Assembly: GCA_965214495.1 (NCBI GenBank)
Contig: OZ243958.1
Coordinates: 1,116,001-1,180,000 of the forward strand
Origin: JANQOH01 sp965214495
GTDB lineage: Bacteria; Pseudomonadota; Alphaproteobacteria; UBA7887
Direction of reading: 5' to 3'
Length of the DNA: 64,000 nt
Part shown: in pieces, positions 8,629-16,893 of the stretch
How the letters are laid out: every line of letters starts with the position of its first letter
Numbering within the stretch: position 1 is the first letter of the stretch
The notes under the pieces: generated by a model
Told to the model about the DNA's origin: nothing
Databases searched by the model: none
Seen by the model: only the letters and a program-made list of their open reading frames with translations
Made by a program: the position numbers and the translations under genes

Positions 8629-8916
8629 TCAGGTCACGTCGCTCACGAACCCGCGATAGGGCCTGGTGCCGTAGATCTCGAGTTCGAGCAGCCCGACTTC
8701 CACCAGCGGCAGGGTCTCGAGGATGGCGCGCGCATCATCCTCGTCCTTGGCTTCGAGCACCAGGATCGCCCCTTTGCCGTCGGTCCGGCTATAGATCTCA
8801 CGCACGGATTCACCGGCGAACAAAGTGAGCGCCTGGCGCACTTCGGCTTCCAGATGCGGCTCGAACTCCTCCGGCGCCCTGTCCGGCGCGCGATGCGCGA
8901 TGGCGATGACTTTCAT
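8629..8916 (-). CDS. Small YciI/muconolactone isomerase-like ferredoxin-fold protein
   Basis: This is a 95-residue protein of the dimeric alpha-beta barrel type. It opens with a beta strand (MKVIAIAHRAP), then a helix rich in Glu, a strand-turn-strand (REIYSRTDGKGAILVLEAKD) and a helix (EDDARAILETLPL). The pattern resembles YciI-related and muconolactone isomerase-like proteins. Its place beside an intradiol dioxygenase would fit a small isomerase or accessory role in the ring-cleavage pathway, but no catalytic residue is diagnostic. It is convergent with the dioxygenase gene, with 16 bp between the stops. Confidence 0.6.
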   Translation of the reverse strand: MKVIAIAHRAPDRAPEEFEPHLEAEVRQALTLFAGESVREIYSRTDGKGAILVLEAKDEDDARAILETLPLVEVGLLELEIYGTRPYRGFVSDVT

Positions 8917-9011
8917 CGTCTCCTCCCCGGAGCCTGGTCACGGTCGGCTCGTTCGCACCCGTATAGCAGATCGCAGGGCGCCGCTTGCACATTCGCCGGG
9001 GCAGCGTGACA

Positions 9012-10229
9012 ATGTATCGACCTGAGGCAGCAGCCCCCGCCATGACATCGCCCGCCGCAGCCACGATGACGAAACCGGCCGCCCCTCCACCACGCGCGGA
9101 GCCGAACGCGCAAGACATCGCGCGCCTCGCGCCGGTCATCGCTCGCACCGCCGACGAGGCCGAGCGCACGCGGCGCCTGCCGCCGGCACTACTCGACGCG
9201 CTGCACGAGGCCAGACTGTTCCGTCTGTTGCTGCCGCGGCGCTTCGGCGGTTGGGAACTGCCGCTGCCACGCTATATGCCCATCATCGAAGCGGTCGCCC
9301 GGCACGACGGCAGCACCGCCTGGTGTCTCGGCCAAGCCAATGGTTGCGCGATGACCGCGGCATTTCTCGACCCCGCCGTCGCGCAAGCGATCTGGGGCGA
9401 CGACGCGCAAGCGGTGCTCGCCTGGGGGCCCGGCAAAGGCCGCGCCGCACCCGACAGCGACGGCTTCCGGGTTTCCGGGCGGTGGGCCTTCGCGAGCGGA
9501 ATGCGCCACGCCACATGGCTTGGCGGCATGTCCACCGTGCCGGAAAGCCGCGACCCGACTCTGGTGCGCACCATGCTGTTCCCGGCGGAGCAGGCCGAGG
9601 TCACCGATATCTGGGACGTGCTCGGCCTGCTCGGCACCGGCAGCGATGCGTTCGCTGTCGAGAACCTGTTCGTGCGCGAGGATCACGTCTATGACCGCGA
9701 CGAACCGAGCGCGCGGCGCGAAGAGGGAACGCTCTATCTGTTCCCGCTCAACAGCCCTTACGCCACCGGGTTCTCCGCCACCGCGCTCGGCCTGGCGCGG
9801 TCGATGCTCGACGAATTCATCGCTTTGGCCGGCGAGAAGACCCCGCGCCTGGCGGCGCAGCGCTTGGCGGAGAACGGCGCCGTGCAGTTCGAGGTCGGCG
9901 AATGCGAAGCGCGCCTCGGCGCCGCACGCGCCTATCTGCTCGACGAACTCGAATCGGTCTGGGAGGAAGCCGCGGCAACCCGTCGCGTGACGGTCGATCA
10001 GCGGATGCGCATTCGGCTCGCCACCACTTTCGCCATTCGCGAAGCCAAGGAGGTCGGCGACGCGGTCTTCGACGCCGCCGGCGCCACCGCCATCTTCGCG
10101 TCGAACGGAATGCAGCGCCGCTTCCGCGACCTGCACACGGTCGCGCAGCAGCTTCAGGGCCGCAAGAACCACCTGCAAACGGTCGGCGCCCATCTGCTCG
10201 GCGAATCCGCCGATCTCGCCGCGGTCTGA
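9012..10229 (+). CDS. Acyl-CoA dehydrogenase-fold flavin monooxygenase-like protein
   Basis: The protein has the acyl-CoA dehydrogenase fold but belongs to the oxygenase side (HpaB/HsaA/DszC-like, two-component monooxygenases), judged from GSTAWCLGQANG, the segment VSGRWAFASGMRHATWLG, and the C-terminal DAAGATAIF followed by RRFRDLHTVAQQLQGRKNH. It lacks an evident catalytic Glu for dehydrogenation. It probably hydroxylates an aromatic or similar substrate using reduced flavin from a partner reductase; no reductase is adjacent. The start is uncertain: ATG at 9012, 9042 or 9066 all precede the conserved start of the fold (NAQDIARLAPVIA). Confidence 0.75.
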   Translation: MYRPEAAAPAMTSPAAATMTKPAAPPPRAEPNAQDIARLAPVIARTADEAERTRRLPPALLDALHEARLFRLLLPRRFGGWELPLPRYMPIIEAVARHDGSTAWCLGQANGCAMTAAFLDPAVAQAIWGDDAQAVLAWGPGKGRAAPDSDGFRVSGRWAFASGMRHATWLGGMSTVPESRDPTLVRTMLFPAEQAEVTDIWDVLGLLGTGSDAFAVENLFVREDHVYDRDEPSARREEGTLYLFPLNSPYATGFSATALGLARSMLDEFIALAGEKTPRLAAQRLAENGAVQFEVGECEARLGAARAYLLDELESVWEEAAATRRVTVDQRMRIRLATTFAIREAKEVGDAVFDAAGATAIFASNGMQRRFRDLHTVAQQLQGRKNHLQTVGAHLLGESADLAAV

Positions 10230-10253
10230 GCCCGCCCCTTGAGGAGACGGAGA

Positions 10254-11213
10254 ATGCAGTTCGGAATGAACCTCCCCCCGCGCGGGCCGCTGGCAGATCG
10301 CGACGCAATCGCCGCCATCGCGCGCCACGCCGAGGAGCTCGGTTTCGCGTATCTCGCGGTTCCCGACCATATCGTGGTGCCGAGCGACATCGGTTCGCGC
10401 TACCCCTACGCCGGGGACGGCGTCTTCCCCGGCGCGGCGGGCGAGTTCGTCGAGCCGCTGGCGCTGATGGCGTTCCTCGGCGCGCTCACGTCGCGTATCC
10501 GCCTGATGACCTCGGTGCTGGTGGTTCCGCATCGCCCCGCCGTTCTTACCGCGAAAATCCTGGCGACCATCGATGCGCTCACCGGCGGCCGGGTCACGAT
10601 CGGCGTCGGCGCAGGCTGGATGCGCGAGGAGTTCGAGGCGATCGGCGCGCCCCCCTTCGACGCACGCGGCAAGGTCACCGACGAATACATCGCCGCGTTC
10701 CGCGAGTTGTGGACCAGCGAAACGCCCCGTTTCGACGGCGAATACGTCTCCTTCTCCGACATCATCTTCCTCCCGCGCCCCGTGCAACGGCCGATTCCCG
10801 TCTGGTCAGGCGGCGAAAGCGGCGCGGCGCTGCGGCGGGCAGGCGCGGTCGCCGACGGCTGGTACCCCGTCGGCTCCAACCCGCGCTTTCCGCTCGACAC
10901 GCTCGCGCGCTACGACGAGCGTCTGGCGCGGGTGAAGGCGATCGCCGCCGAAGCGGGGCGCGCGCCGGAAAGCCTGCATCTGGCCTATTGGGCGATGTGG
11001 TATCGAGCCGGCGTCCGCATGGAGGCGATCGACGGCGGCCGCAAACTGTTCAGCGGCGACGATGACGAGGTGCTCGGCGATATCGCCGCGTTCGCCGAAC
11101 GGGGCGTGCGCACACTCAACGTGAATCTGGCCGGCGGCGCGGTGCAGGCAACCCTGGACCGCATGAGCCGGTTCGCGGAAGACATCATGGCGAAAGCGGA
11201 ACGCGGCTCATGA
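10254..11213 (+). CDS. LLM-class flavin/F420-dependent oxidoreductase
   Basis: This is a bacterial luciferase-like monooxygenase fold (TIM barrel) of the TIGR03619-like F420-dependent group. It starts MQFGMNLPPRGP and contains HAEELGFAYLAVPDHIVVP, TSVLVVPHRPAVLTAKILAT, GRVTIGVGAGWMREEF and PIPVWSGGES, all hallmark blocks. ATG at 10254 follows GAGGAGACGGAGA. It overlaps the next gene by 4 bp (ATGA), so the two are translationally coupled. Whether it uses FMN or F420 cannot be told from sequence; the substrate is unknown. The gene follows the monooxygenase-like gene by 24 bp. Confidence 0.85.
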   Translation: MQFGMNLPPRGPLADRDAIAAIARHAEELGFAYLAVPDHIVVPSDIGSRYPYAGDGVFPGAAGEFVEPLALMAFLGALTSRIRLMTSVLVVPHRPAVLTAKILATIDALTGGRVTIGVGAGWMREEFEAIGAPPFDARGKVTDEYIAAFRELWTSETPRFDGEYVSFSDIIFLPRPVQRPIPVWSGGESGAALRRAGAVADGWYPVGSNPRFPLDTLARYDERLARVKAIAAEAGRAPESLHLAYWAMWYRAGVRMEAIDGGRKLFSGDDDEVLGDIAAFAERGVRTLNVNLAGGAVQATLDRMSRFAEDIMAKAERGS

Positions 11214-12193
11214 AAATCGTGGTTATCGGCGCCGGCGCCATGGGCGGTTCCTATGGCGGCCTGATGGCGAAGGCGGGCCACGACGTGCGCCTGATCGACA
11301 CGTGGCACGAACATGTGGCGGCGATTCGCGAACGCGGATTGCGGGTCGAAGGCGCGCTCGGCGGCCACACCATCGCCGTGTCCGTAGCCGAAGCGCCCGA
11401 TCCTGGCGAGACTGCCGACGCCGCGATCGTCTTCACCGATACGAACAACACCCGTGCGGCGGCCGAAACCGCGGCGCGTCTGCTCGGATCCGACGGATTC
11501 GCCGTGACCTTCCAGAACGGCGTCGGCAATGTCGAGACGCTCCAGGAAGTTCTGGGCAGCGATCGCGTGCTCGGCGGGTCGAGCATGTGTTCGGCGGCGT
11601 CGATCAGGCCGGGCCATGTGTGTCTTACCCACCTGCGCGGCACGGTGATCGGTGAGATCGACGGAGTCGAGCGGCCCCGCGCCGACCCGTTGATCGCGGC
11701 GATCCGCGACGCCGGCTTCTCCATCGACCGCGCACCCGACGTCATGGGCCAGATCTGGCAGAAGTTCGTAGTCAACTGCGCGTCGAACGCGCTCGCCGCC
11801 GTGACCGGGCTGCGACCCGGCGAATATACCCGCCTGCCTGAGACTGCGGCGTTTCAGGCGCGCCTGCTCGACGAGATCATGGCGGTCATCGCGGCGAAAG
11901 GAGTGGCGTTGCCCAACCCCGAGATTGCGCAGGGGATACAGAGCGGCTCGCGCAAGAGCTTCAATCGCCCGTCGATGTTGCAGCATGTGAGCGCCGGGCG
12001 ACGGACGGAGATCGACGCGCTGAACGGCGCGCTATTGCGCGAGGCGAAGGCGCTCGGCGTCGCGGTTCCGGCGAACGAAGCGCTGACGGCGCTGTTGAAA
12101 GGCCGCGAACTGGCGCGGATGCGCGCCGTGCGCGAACCCGATCTCGACTACGACGCCTGGGAAGCGCGCATTGCGGCGGGTGCCGAAACATAG
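11210..12193 (+). CDS. Ketopantoate reductase (ApbA/PanE) family protein
   Basis: This is an NADPH-dependent 2-ketoacid reductase fold. The N-terminal dinucleotide motif is GAGAMGGSYGG (residues 7-17). The C-terminal helical domain has the conserved IWQKFVVNCASNALAAVTG and SMLQHVSAGRRTEIDALNG. Families of this type include true 2-dehydropantoate reductases and many paralogues acting on other 2-oxoacids. The catabolic neighbourhood and tight coupling to an LLM oxidoreductase (4-bp overlap) argue that this is a paralogue rather than the pantothenate enzyme. It has 327 residues, close to the family norm. Confidence 0.85.
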   Translation: MKIVVIGAGAMGGSYGGLMAKAGHDVRLIDTWHEHVAAIRERGLRVEGALGGHTIAVSVAEAPDPGETADAAIVFTDTNNTRAAAETAARLLGSDGFAVTFQNGVGNVETLQEVLGSDRVLGGSSMCSAASIRPGHVCLTHLRGTVIGEIDGVERPRADPLIAAIRDAGFSIDRAPDVMGQIWQKFVVNCASNALAAVTGLRPGEYTRLPETAAFQARLLDEIMAVIAAKGVALPNPEIAQGIQSGSRKSFNRPSMLQHVSAGRRTEIDALNGALLREAKALGVAVPANEALTALLKGRELARMRAVREPDLDYDAWEARIAAGAET

Positions 12194-12216
12194 GTGTCCC
12201 CGGGGAGGAGAGCGGC

Positions 12217-13209
12217 ATGAGGGCGATGGCGATCGAGGCGTTCGGCGGCCCGGAGGTATTCAAGCAGATCGACATGCCCGAGCCGGCGCCCGCGGAAGGG
12301 GAAGTGGTGATCGCGGTCCGCGCGTCGAGCGTCAATCCGGTCGACTACAAGATCCGCGACGGCCGCGCGGCCCGGCTGTGCCCGAGCTTCCCGGCGATCC
12401 TGCACGCCGATTGCGCCGGCGTCGTCAGCGCCGTCGGCCCCGGCGTCTCGGGGCTGAAGGAAGGCGACGAGGTTTACGCCTTCGCTACCGGCATCGGCGG
12501 CAAGCCCGGCTCGCTTGCCGAGCTCATGGCCGCCGACGCCCGTATGGTCGCGCCCAAACCCGCGTCGCTCACCTTCGAGGAAGCCGCCGCCCTGCCGCTG
12601 GTCACCGTGACCGCATGGTTCTGTTTCTTCGATCGCGACGACCTGCAAGCCGGCCAGACCGTCTTGATACAAGGCGGCACCGGCGGCGTTGGCCACGTCG
12701 CGGTGCAGCTCGCCGCATGGCGTGGCGCACGGGCATACGCAACCTGCGGTTCCGACGAAAAATGCGGCCTCGCCGAGGGGCTGGGCGCTGTCAAAGCATT
12801 CAACTACGCGACCACGGAACCGGCCGCGATGCGCGCGGTCACGGAGAACGGCGCCGGATTCGACTATGTCTTCAACACTCCGGGCGCGCCCGCGATCGAC
12901 GCCTCGGTGGAAGCGGCGCGCGATTTCGGCACCATTCTCGACATTCTCGGCCATTTCCCGACTCGGCCGGGCTTCCAGAGCAAATGGCTCGCTTTCAAGA
13001 GCGTGTTCGCCGGCCGGCCGATGGTGTCTGGCGACCGCGTGGAGGCGGTCGGCGACATCCTGCGCAAAGCTGCGGAACTGGTCGCCGACGGCACGCTGCG
13101 GCCGCTGGTCGATGCACGCCGATTCGGCTTCACCGAGGTCGGCGCCGCGCACACTCATGCCGAGCATGGCAAGCCGACCGGCAAGGTCGTGCTCCGCAAC
13201 GACCTGTAG
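12217..13209 (+). CDS. Zinc-independent quinone oxidoreductase-like (QOR/MDR family)
   Basis: This is a medium-chain reductase. It begins MRAMAIEAFGGPEVFKQIDM, typical of quinone reductase-type members, with ASSVNPVDYKIRDG, the HADCAGVVSAVG segment and the nucleotide motif QGGTGGVGHVAVQLAAWRGA. It has no structural zinc cysteine cluster. It ends with HTHAEHGKPTGKVVLRNDL, the canonical family terminus. A GGGGAGGAG lies upstream of the ATG. The length is 330 residues. It comes 23 bp after the ketopantoate-reductase-like gene and probably closes this operon. Confidence 0.87.
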   Translation: MRAMAIEAFGGPEVFKQIDMPEPAPAEGEVVIAVRASSVNPVDYKIRDGRAARLCPSFPAILHADCAGVVSAVGPGVSGLKEGDEVYAFATGIGGKPGSLAELMAADARMVAPKPASLTFEEAAALPLVTVTAWFCFFDRDDLQAGQTVLIQGGTGGVGHVAVQLAAWRGARAYATCGSDEKCGLAEGLGAVKAFNYATTEPAAMRAVTENGAGFDYVFNTPGAPAIDASVEAARDFGTILDILGHFPTRPGFQSKWLAFKSVFAGRPMVSGDRVEAVGDILRKAAELVADGTLRPLVDARRFGFTEVGAAHTHAEHGKPTGKVVLRNDL

Positions 13210-13261
13210 GTTGCGCAGGCGCCCGCGACCGAGGGGCCGTGCGCCGGAGTTACGCCTCGAC

Positions 13262-13651
13262 GTGTGGGAGTTCGTGCGCGTCATGGTCGCGCTCGAAGCG
13301 ATGCCGGCAACCGCCGCGATGCGCGCATGGCGCGGCATCTGGCGCGAGATCGACGGCCGATTGCACGAACTTGGCGAGACCGATGCGGCAGGCTTCGCCA
13401 GCCTCATGATGGAGGAAGAAGTCGTGCTGCCGGTCCCTTCGCCTCGCGTCGTCGGCGACGCGAGGCGCGCGCTGCGCCGCGTCGATCGTGAATTGACGAC
13501 GGCGCTGGCCGAGCGCGGCTTGACGAATGCCCGCCGCACCGAACTGGAATTCGAACGCCGCGCGCTGCGCCGGCGCCACCAACGGTTGTCGCGCCCACAG
13601 GATGTTGAACGCGCGCTCGTAGCCAGGGCGGCCGCTGGCGATGTAGAGTGA
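13262..13651 (+). CDS. Hypothetical helical protein
   Basis: This is an unrecognised small protein of about 129 residues, mostly predicted helix with many charged residues (EIDGRLHELGETDAAGFASL, then RRVDRELTTALAERGL). The start could be GTG at 13262, ATG at 13283 or TTG at 13211; CGGAG lies about 10 bases before the GTG. No signal peptide or membrane segment is visible. The opposite strand also has a long frame here, but it reads as Arg/Pro-rich noise. It lies between the reductase operon and the DUF547 genes in the same direction. Confidence 0.4.
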   Translation: MWEFVRVMVALEAMPATAAMRAWRGIWREIDGRLHELGETDAAGFASLMMEEEVVLPVPSPRVVGDARRALRRVDRELTTALAERGLTNARRTELEFERRALRRRHQRLSRPQDVERALVARAAAGDVE

Positions 13652-13696
13652 AACGTGACCGGCGTGCCGTCGCGGCGGGCTGGCGAGAGGGTGGGT

Positions 13697-14557
13697 ATGA
13701 AGACTATGCGCAGCTTGGGCCGGGCCGCAGTCGGACTTGTCTTGCTGTGCGGGGCAACCGCATGCCCCGGTACTCGAGATGCCGCTCTCCGGGGAGCGAC
13801 GGATAGCAGGATTTGGTTCGTCAACGACCCGGACTCGACCGAGGCGATCGATCACGGAGCCTGGGACTCGATCGTCGCCGCTTATCTGAAAACCGATCCG
13901 GACGGAGATGGTGTCAACCGTTTCGACTACCGTGCGGTCAGCGACGCCGATCGTCGAAAGCTGAGAGACTATCTCCGACATCTCGGCAGCATCGATATCG
14001 CGGCATACAACCGGGACGAACAGATCGCGTTCTGGATGAATCTTTACAATGCCGCCATTGCCGATGTGGTGCTCGACAACTTGCCGGTAGGTTCGGTGCT
14101 GGAAATCCGCGGGCCCGGAATCAACGTCGCCGGGCCGTGGCTACGGCCGATCGCCACGATCTACGGCAGGACTCTGAGTTTCGATGACGTGGAACACCGC
14201 ATTCTGCGCGTCGCATTCAACGACATGGGCATCCCGATTCACTATGGCGTGAACTGCGCCTCGCAGGGCTGTCCCGCACTGGCGCCTCGCGCCCACACCG
14301 CGGAGAACTGGCGCGAAAACCTGAAGGCCACCGCGCGGCAATTCGTGAACTGCCCGCACGGCGTTCGTCTGAACGATGGCGAACTCCGTACCTCGCGCAT
14401 CTATCATAGCTGGTTCCCGGAAGATTTCGGTAGCAGCGATGCCGACACCATCGCGCATCTGGCCGAGTATGCCGAACCCGAACTGGCCGAGGGGCTGAAG
14501 GCACACTCATCGATCGCGGGCGATTTCTACGACTGGCGCCTGAACGCCGTCGAGTAG
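13697..14557 (+). CDS. DUF547-family secreted protein (probable lipoprotein), copy 1
   Basis: This DUF547 protein has the conserved blocks NRFDYRAVSDADR, EQIAFWMNLYNAAIADVVLD, LSFDDVEHRILR, HYGVNCASQGCPALAPRAHT and SRIYHSWFPEDFG. The N-terminus from ATG at 13697 is a signal peptide ending in a lipobox-like LLCGATAC, so it is probably a lipoprotein. The biochemical function of DUF547 is not established. The Cys and His of the NCA-x-GCP block and the YN pair are fully conserved. It is followed 13 bp later by a second DUF547 gene, so this is an ancient tandem duplication; the two copies differ over most of their length. Confidence 0.85.
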   Translation: MKTMRSLGRAAVGLVLLCGATACPGTRDAALRGATDSRIWFVNDPDSTEAIDHGAWDSIVAAYLKTDPDGDGVNRFDYRAVSDADRRKLRDYLRHLGSIDIAAYNRDEQIAFWMNLYNAAIADVVLDNLPVGSVLEIRGPGINVAGPWLRPIATIYGRTLSFDDVEHRILRVAFNDMGIPIHYGVNCASQGCPALAPRAHTAENWRENLKATARQFVNCPHGVRLNDGELRTSRIYHSWFPEDFGSSDADTIAHLAEYAEPELAEGLKAHSSIAGDFYDWRLNAVE

Positions 14558-14570
14558 GCGCGCTCTGCCC

Positions 14571-15458
14571 ATGTCCGTCCTTTCCCCCCTGTCGCGTTCG
14601 CTTGCGGGCGCCGCCGTTCTCGCTCTGGCAGGCAGTGCGTTCGCCGCTCCCGATGCCGAACTGTGGCAGCGCTGGACGGCGCATGACCCGGCTGCGGAAG
14701 CCGCCATCGGCCACGACCTCTGGAATCGCCTGCTCGGCCGCTTCGTCCGCGCCGGCCCGGATGGCATCAACCGCTTCGCCTATGGCGCCGTCGCCACGCG
14801 CGACCGCGCCGAACTCGGTATCTACATCGACTCGTTGGCCGGCCGGCCGATCAGCCGTTTTTCGAGAGCCGAGCAGAAGGCCTACTGGATCAATTTATAC
14901 AACGCGCTGACCGTCCGCGTCGTTCTCGATCATTACCCGGTCGAGAGCATCCGCGACATCGACATCTCGCCCGGCTTTTTCAGCAACGGGCCGTGGGGCG
15001 CCGAACTGATCGAGGTCGAGGGCGAAGAGATCAGCCTCGATGACATCGAGCACCGTATCCTGCGACCGATCTGGCGCGACCCCCGGCTGCACTACGCGTT
15101 GAATTGCGCTGCCACCGGCTGCCCCCAGATCGCGGCCGAGGCCTATACCGGTGCTGCCGTCGAGACCCAGCTCGACCATGCCGCGCGCGATTTCGTCAAC
15201 CATCCGCGTGGTGTCGAAGCGACCGATCGGGGCCTCCGGCTGTCCAGGATCTATGATTGGTATGCGAGTGATTTCGGCGGCGGCGGCGCCGGGTTGATCG
15301 CTCATCTCGCCCGGTTCGCAGGCCCGCAACTAGGCGCCGTGCTGGCGGGAAGGCCGCGCATCGTCGGCTATCGCTATGACTGGGGCCTCAACGACCAGGC
15401 CGCGACCGTCGGTTCGACACCGGTCGATCGTGCCGGGGTCGGAAACGGGGCCCGCTGA
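14571..15458 (+). CDS. DUF547-family secreted protein, copy 2
   Basis: This is the second of two DUF547 paralogues. It carries the same landmarks: GINRFAYGAV, EQKAYWINLYNALTVRVVLD, ISLDDIEHRILRP, YALNCAATGCPQIAAEAYTG and LSRIYDWYASDFGG. The signal peptide (SLAGAAVLALAGSAFA) has no lipobox, so this copy is probably soluble periplasmic while copy 1 is lipid-anchored. The length is 295 residues. It ends 1 bp before the TVP38-type membrane protein gene, which suggests a shared transcript with the downstream TVP38, SURF1 and heme A synthase genes. The function is unknown; a cell envelope role is inference. Confidence 0.87.
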   Translation: MSVLSPLSRSLAGAAVLALAGSAFAAPDAELWQRWTAHDPAAEAAIGHDLWNRLLGRFVRAGPDGINRFAYGAVATRDRAELGIYIDSLAGRPISRFSRAEQKAYWINLYNALTVRVVLDHYPVESIRDIDISPGFFSNGPWGAELIEVEGEEISLDDIEHRILRPIWRDPRLHYALNCAATGCPQIAAEAYTGAAVETQLDHAARDFVNHPRGVEATDRGLRLSRIYDWYASDFGGGGAGLIAHLARFAGPQLGAVLAGRPRIVGYRYDWGLNDQAATVGSTPVDRAGVGNGAR

Positions 15459-15459
15459 T

Positions 15460-16188
15460 ATGCAGCCGGATCGCACACCGCGCGCGTTGTGGCGGCGGCT
15501 GACGCCGGTCGCGACTCTGGCCGTGTTCGTCGCGCTGTCGTTCGCGTTCGGACTCGACGACTATCTCACTTTCGAATCGCTGCGCGAGAATCGTTCCCTG
15601 TTGCTGGCCCGGGTGGCGGAACACGGTCTCGCCGCAGGCGTTGCCTATGTCGCGATTTACGCGGCGGCCGTGGCGATATCGCTACCCGGCGCCGTCTTCA
15701 TGACTCTCGCCGGCGGCTTCCTGTTCGGCCCGGTGTTGGGCACGGTCTATACGGTGGGCGCCGCGACCGTCGGCGCGACGGCGATCTTCGTCATCGCGCG
15801 CACCGCGGTCGGCGATGCGCTGCGCTCGCGCGCCGGTCCCTGGATGGTCAGGCTCGAGAACGGGTTTCGCCACGACGCGCTGAGCTACCTGCTCGTCCTG
15901 CGCCTGATTCCATTGTTTCCTTTCTGGCTGGTCAATCTGGCGCCGGCGATCCTCGGCGTGCCGCTCGGCGTCTTCGTGCTCGGCACGGCGGCGGGCATCG
16001 TGCCCGGCACGTTCGTATTCTGCCTCGCGGGCGCCGGTCTCGGCAGCGTGTTCGACTCGGGCGCGGAGTTCTCCGCCGGCGCGGTGCTGACTCCGCAACT
16101 GCTCGCCGGGCTGGTGGGCCTCGCGGCGCTGGCCCTGCTGCCCGTCATCTACAAGCGCTTCAAGGCGCGACGCGCCGGTGCGGACTGA
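15460..16188 (+). CDS. TVP38/TMEM64-family (DedA-like) membrane protein
   Basis: This is an integral membrane protein of the VTT/SNARE-associated DedA superfamily. Hydrophobic segments follow an N-terminal TM, with the signature ISLPGAVFMTLAGGFLFGPVLG, the re-entrant GTVYTVGAATVGATAIFVIA, the VLRLIPLFPFWLVNLAPAIL block and the exit GTAAGIVPGTFVF. Members are implicated in lipid scrambling or membrane homeostasis. I chose ATG at 15460 (242 residues), directly after the DUF547 stop. An upstream in-frame start would lie inside the previous gene. Confidence 0.9.
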   Translation: MQPDRTPRALWRRLTPVATLAVFVALSFAFGLDDYLTFESLRENRSLLLARVAEHGLAAGVAYVAIYAAAVAISLPGAVFMTLAGGFLFGPVLGTVYTVGAATVGATAIFVIARTAVGDALRSRAGPWMVRLENGFRHDALSYLLVLRLIPLFPFWLVNLAPAILGVPLGVFVLGTAAGIVPGTFVFCLAGAGLGSVFDSGAEFSAGAVLTPQLLAGLVGLAALALLPVIYKRFKARRAGAD

Positions 16189-16194
16189 GCCGCT

Positions 16195-16893
16195 TTGTCG
16201 AGGGGCCTGAGGGCGGGCGGCGCCTGGCTGGCGTGGCCGGCTTTTCTGACCCTTGTCGGCCTCGGCGTCTGGCAGCTTCAGCGCCTGGAATGGAAGACGG
16301 CGCTGATCGACGCCATCGAGACGCGCCGAGACGCGCCGCCGATTCCGTTTCCGCGCACGCTGGATCCCGAACGGCGCGATTCGTGGGAGTTCACGCGCGT
16401 CGCGCTTGCGGGACGCTTTCACCATGACGATGAGATGCGCGTCCTTGCGCAGGTCCACGACGGCCGAAACGGCATACGCCTGGTGACACCGATGGCGCTT
16501 GACGACGGCCGCAAGGCGCTGGTCGATCGGGGCTGGACTCCCGACGCCGAAGCGGCGGAGCGCCCGGCCGGCACAGCGGCGGTCGAAGGGTTGTTGCGCG
16601 GGCCGCCCGCCGGCAATCCGTTCCGGCCCGATAACCGGCCCGACGCCGGCGTCTGGCACTGGGTCGATCCGCCGGCCATGGCGCGCGCCGCCGGGCTCCC
16701 GGCGACGCAGGTTTACGTTCAGGCGATCGCAGACGGAAACGCCGCGCCGGGCCAATATCCGATCCCCGGCGGCGCCGTTTTCGACCTGCGGAACGACCAC
16801 CTGCAATACGCGCTGACCTGGTTCGGCCTCGCCGCGGCCTTGCTCGCGGTTTATCTGCCGTTTCGACGCCGGATGCGGCGCGGCGCGGAATGA
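16195..16893 (+). CDS. SURF1-family cytochrome oxidase biogenesis protein
   Basis: SURF1 helps insert heme A into subunit I of aa3-type cytochrome c oxidase. The protein has an N-terminal TM (GGAWLAWPAFLTLVGLGVWQ) followed by the hallmark LQRLEWKTALIDAIETR, then a periplasmic domain with VDRGW and a C-terminal TM that begins NDHLQYALTWFGLAA. The length is 232 residues. The start is TTG at 16195, 6 bp after the TVP38 stop. It overlaps the heme A synthase gene by ATGA, which fits their joint role in heme A delivery. Confidence 0.9.
   Translation: MSRGLRAGGAWLAWPAFLTLVGLGVWQLQRLEWKTALIDAIETRRDAPPIPFPRTLDPERRDSWEFTRVALAGRFHHDDEMRVLAQVHDGRNGIRLVTPMALDDGRKALVDRGWTPDAEAAERPAGTAAVEGLLRGPPAGNPFRPDNRPDAGVWHWVDPPAMARAAGLPATQVYVQAIADGNAAPGQYPIPGGAVFDLRNDHLQYALTWFGLAAALLAVYLPFRRRMRRGAE

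Noticed and set aside
13250..13981. Minus-strand frame opposite the small hypothetical gene and the DUF547 start
   Set aside because: It is noise-like and antisense to a signal peptide and DUF547.
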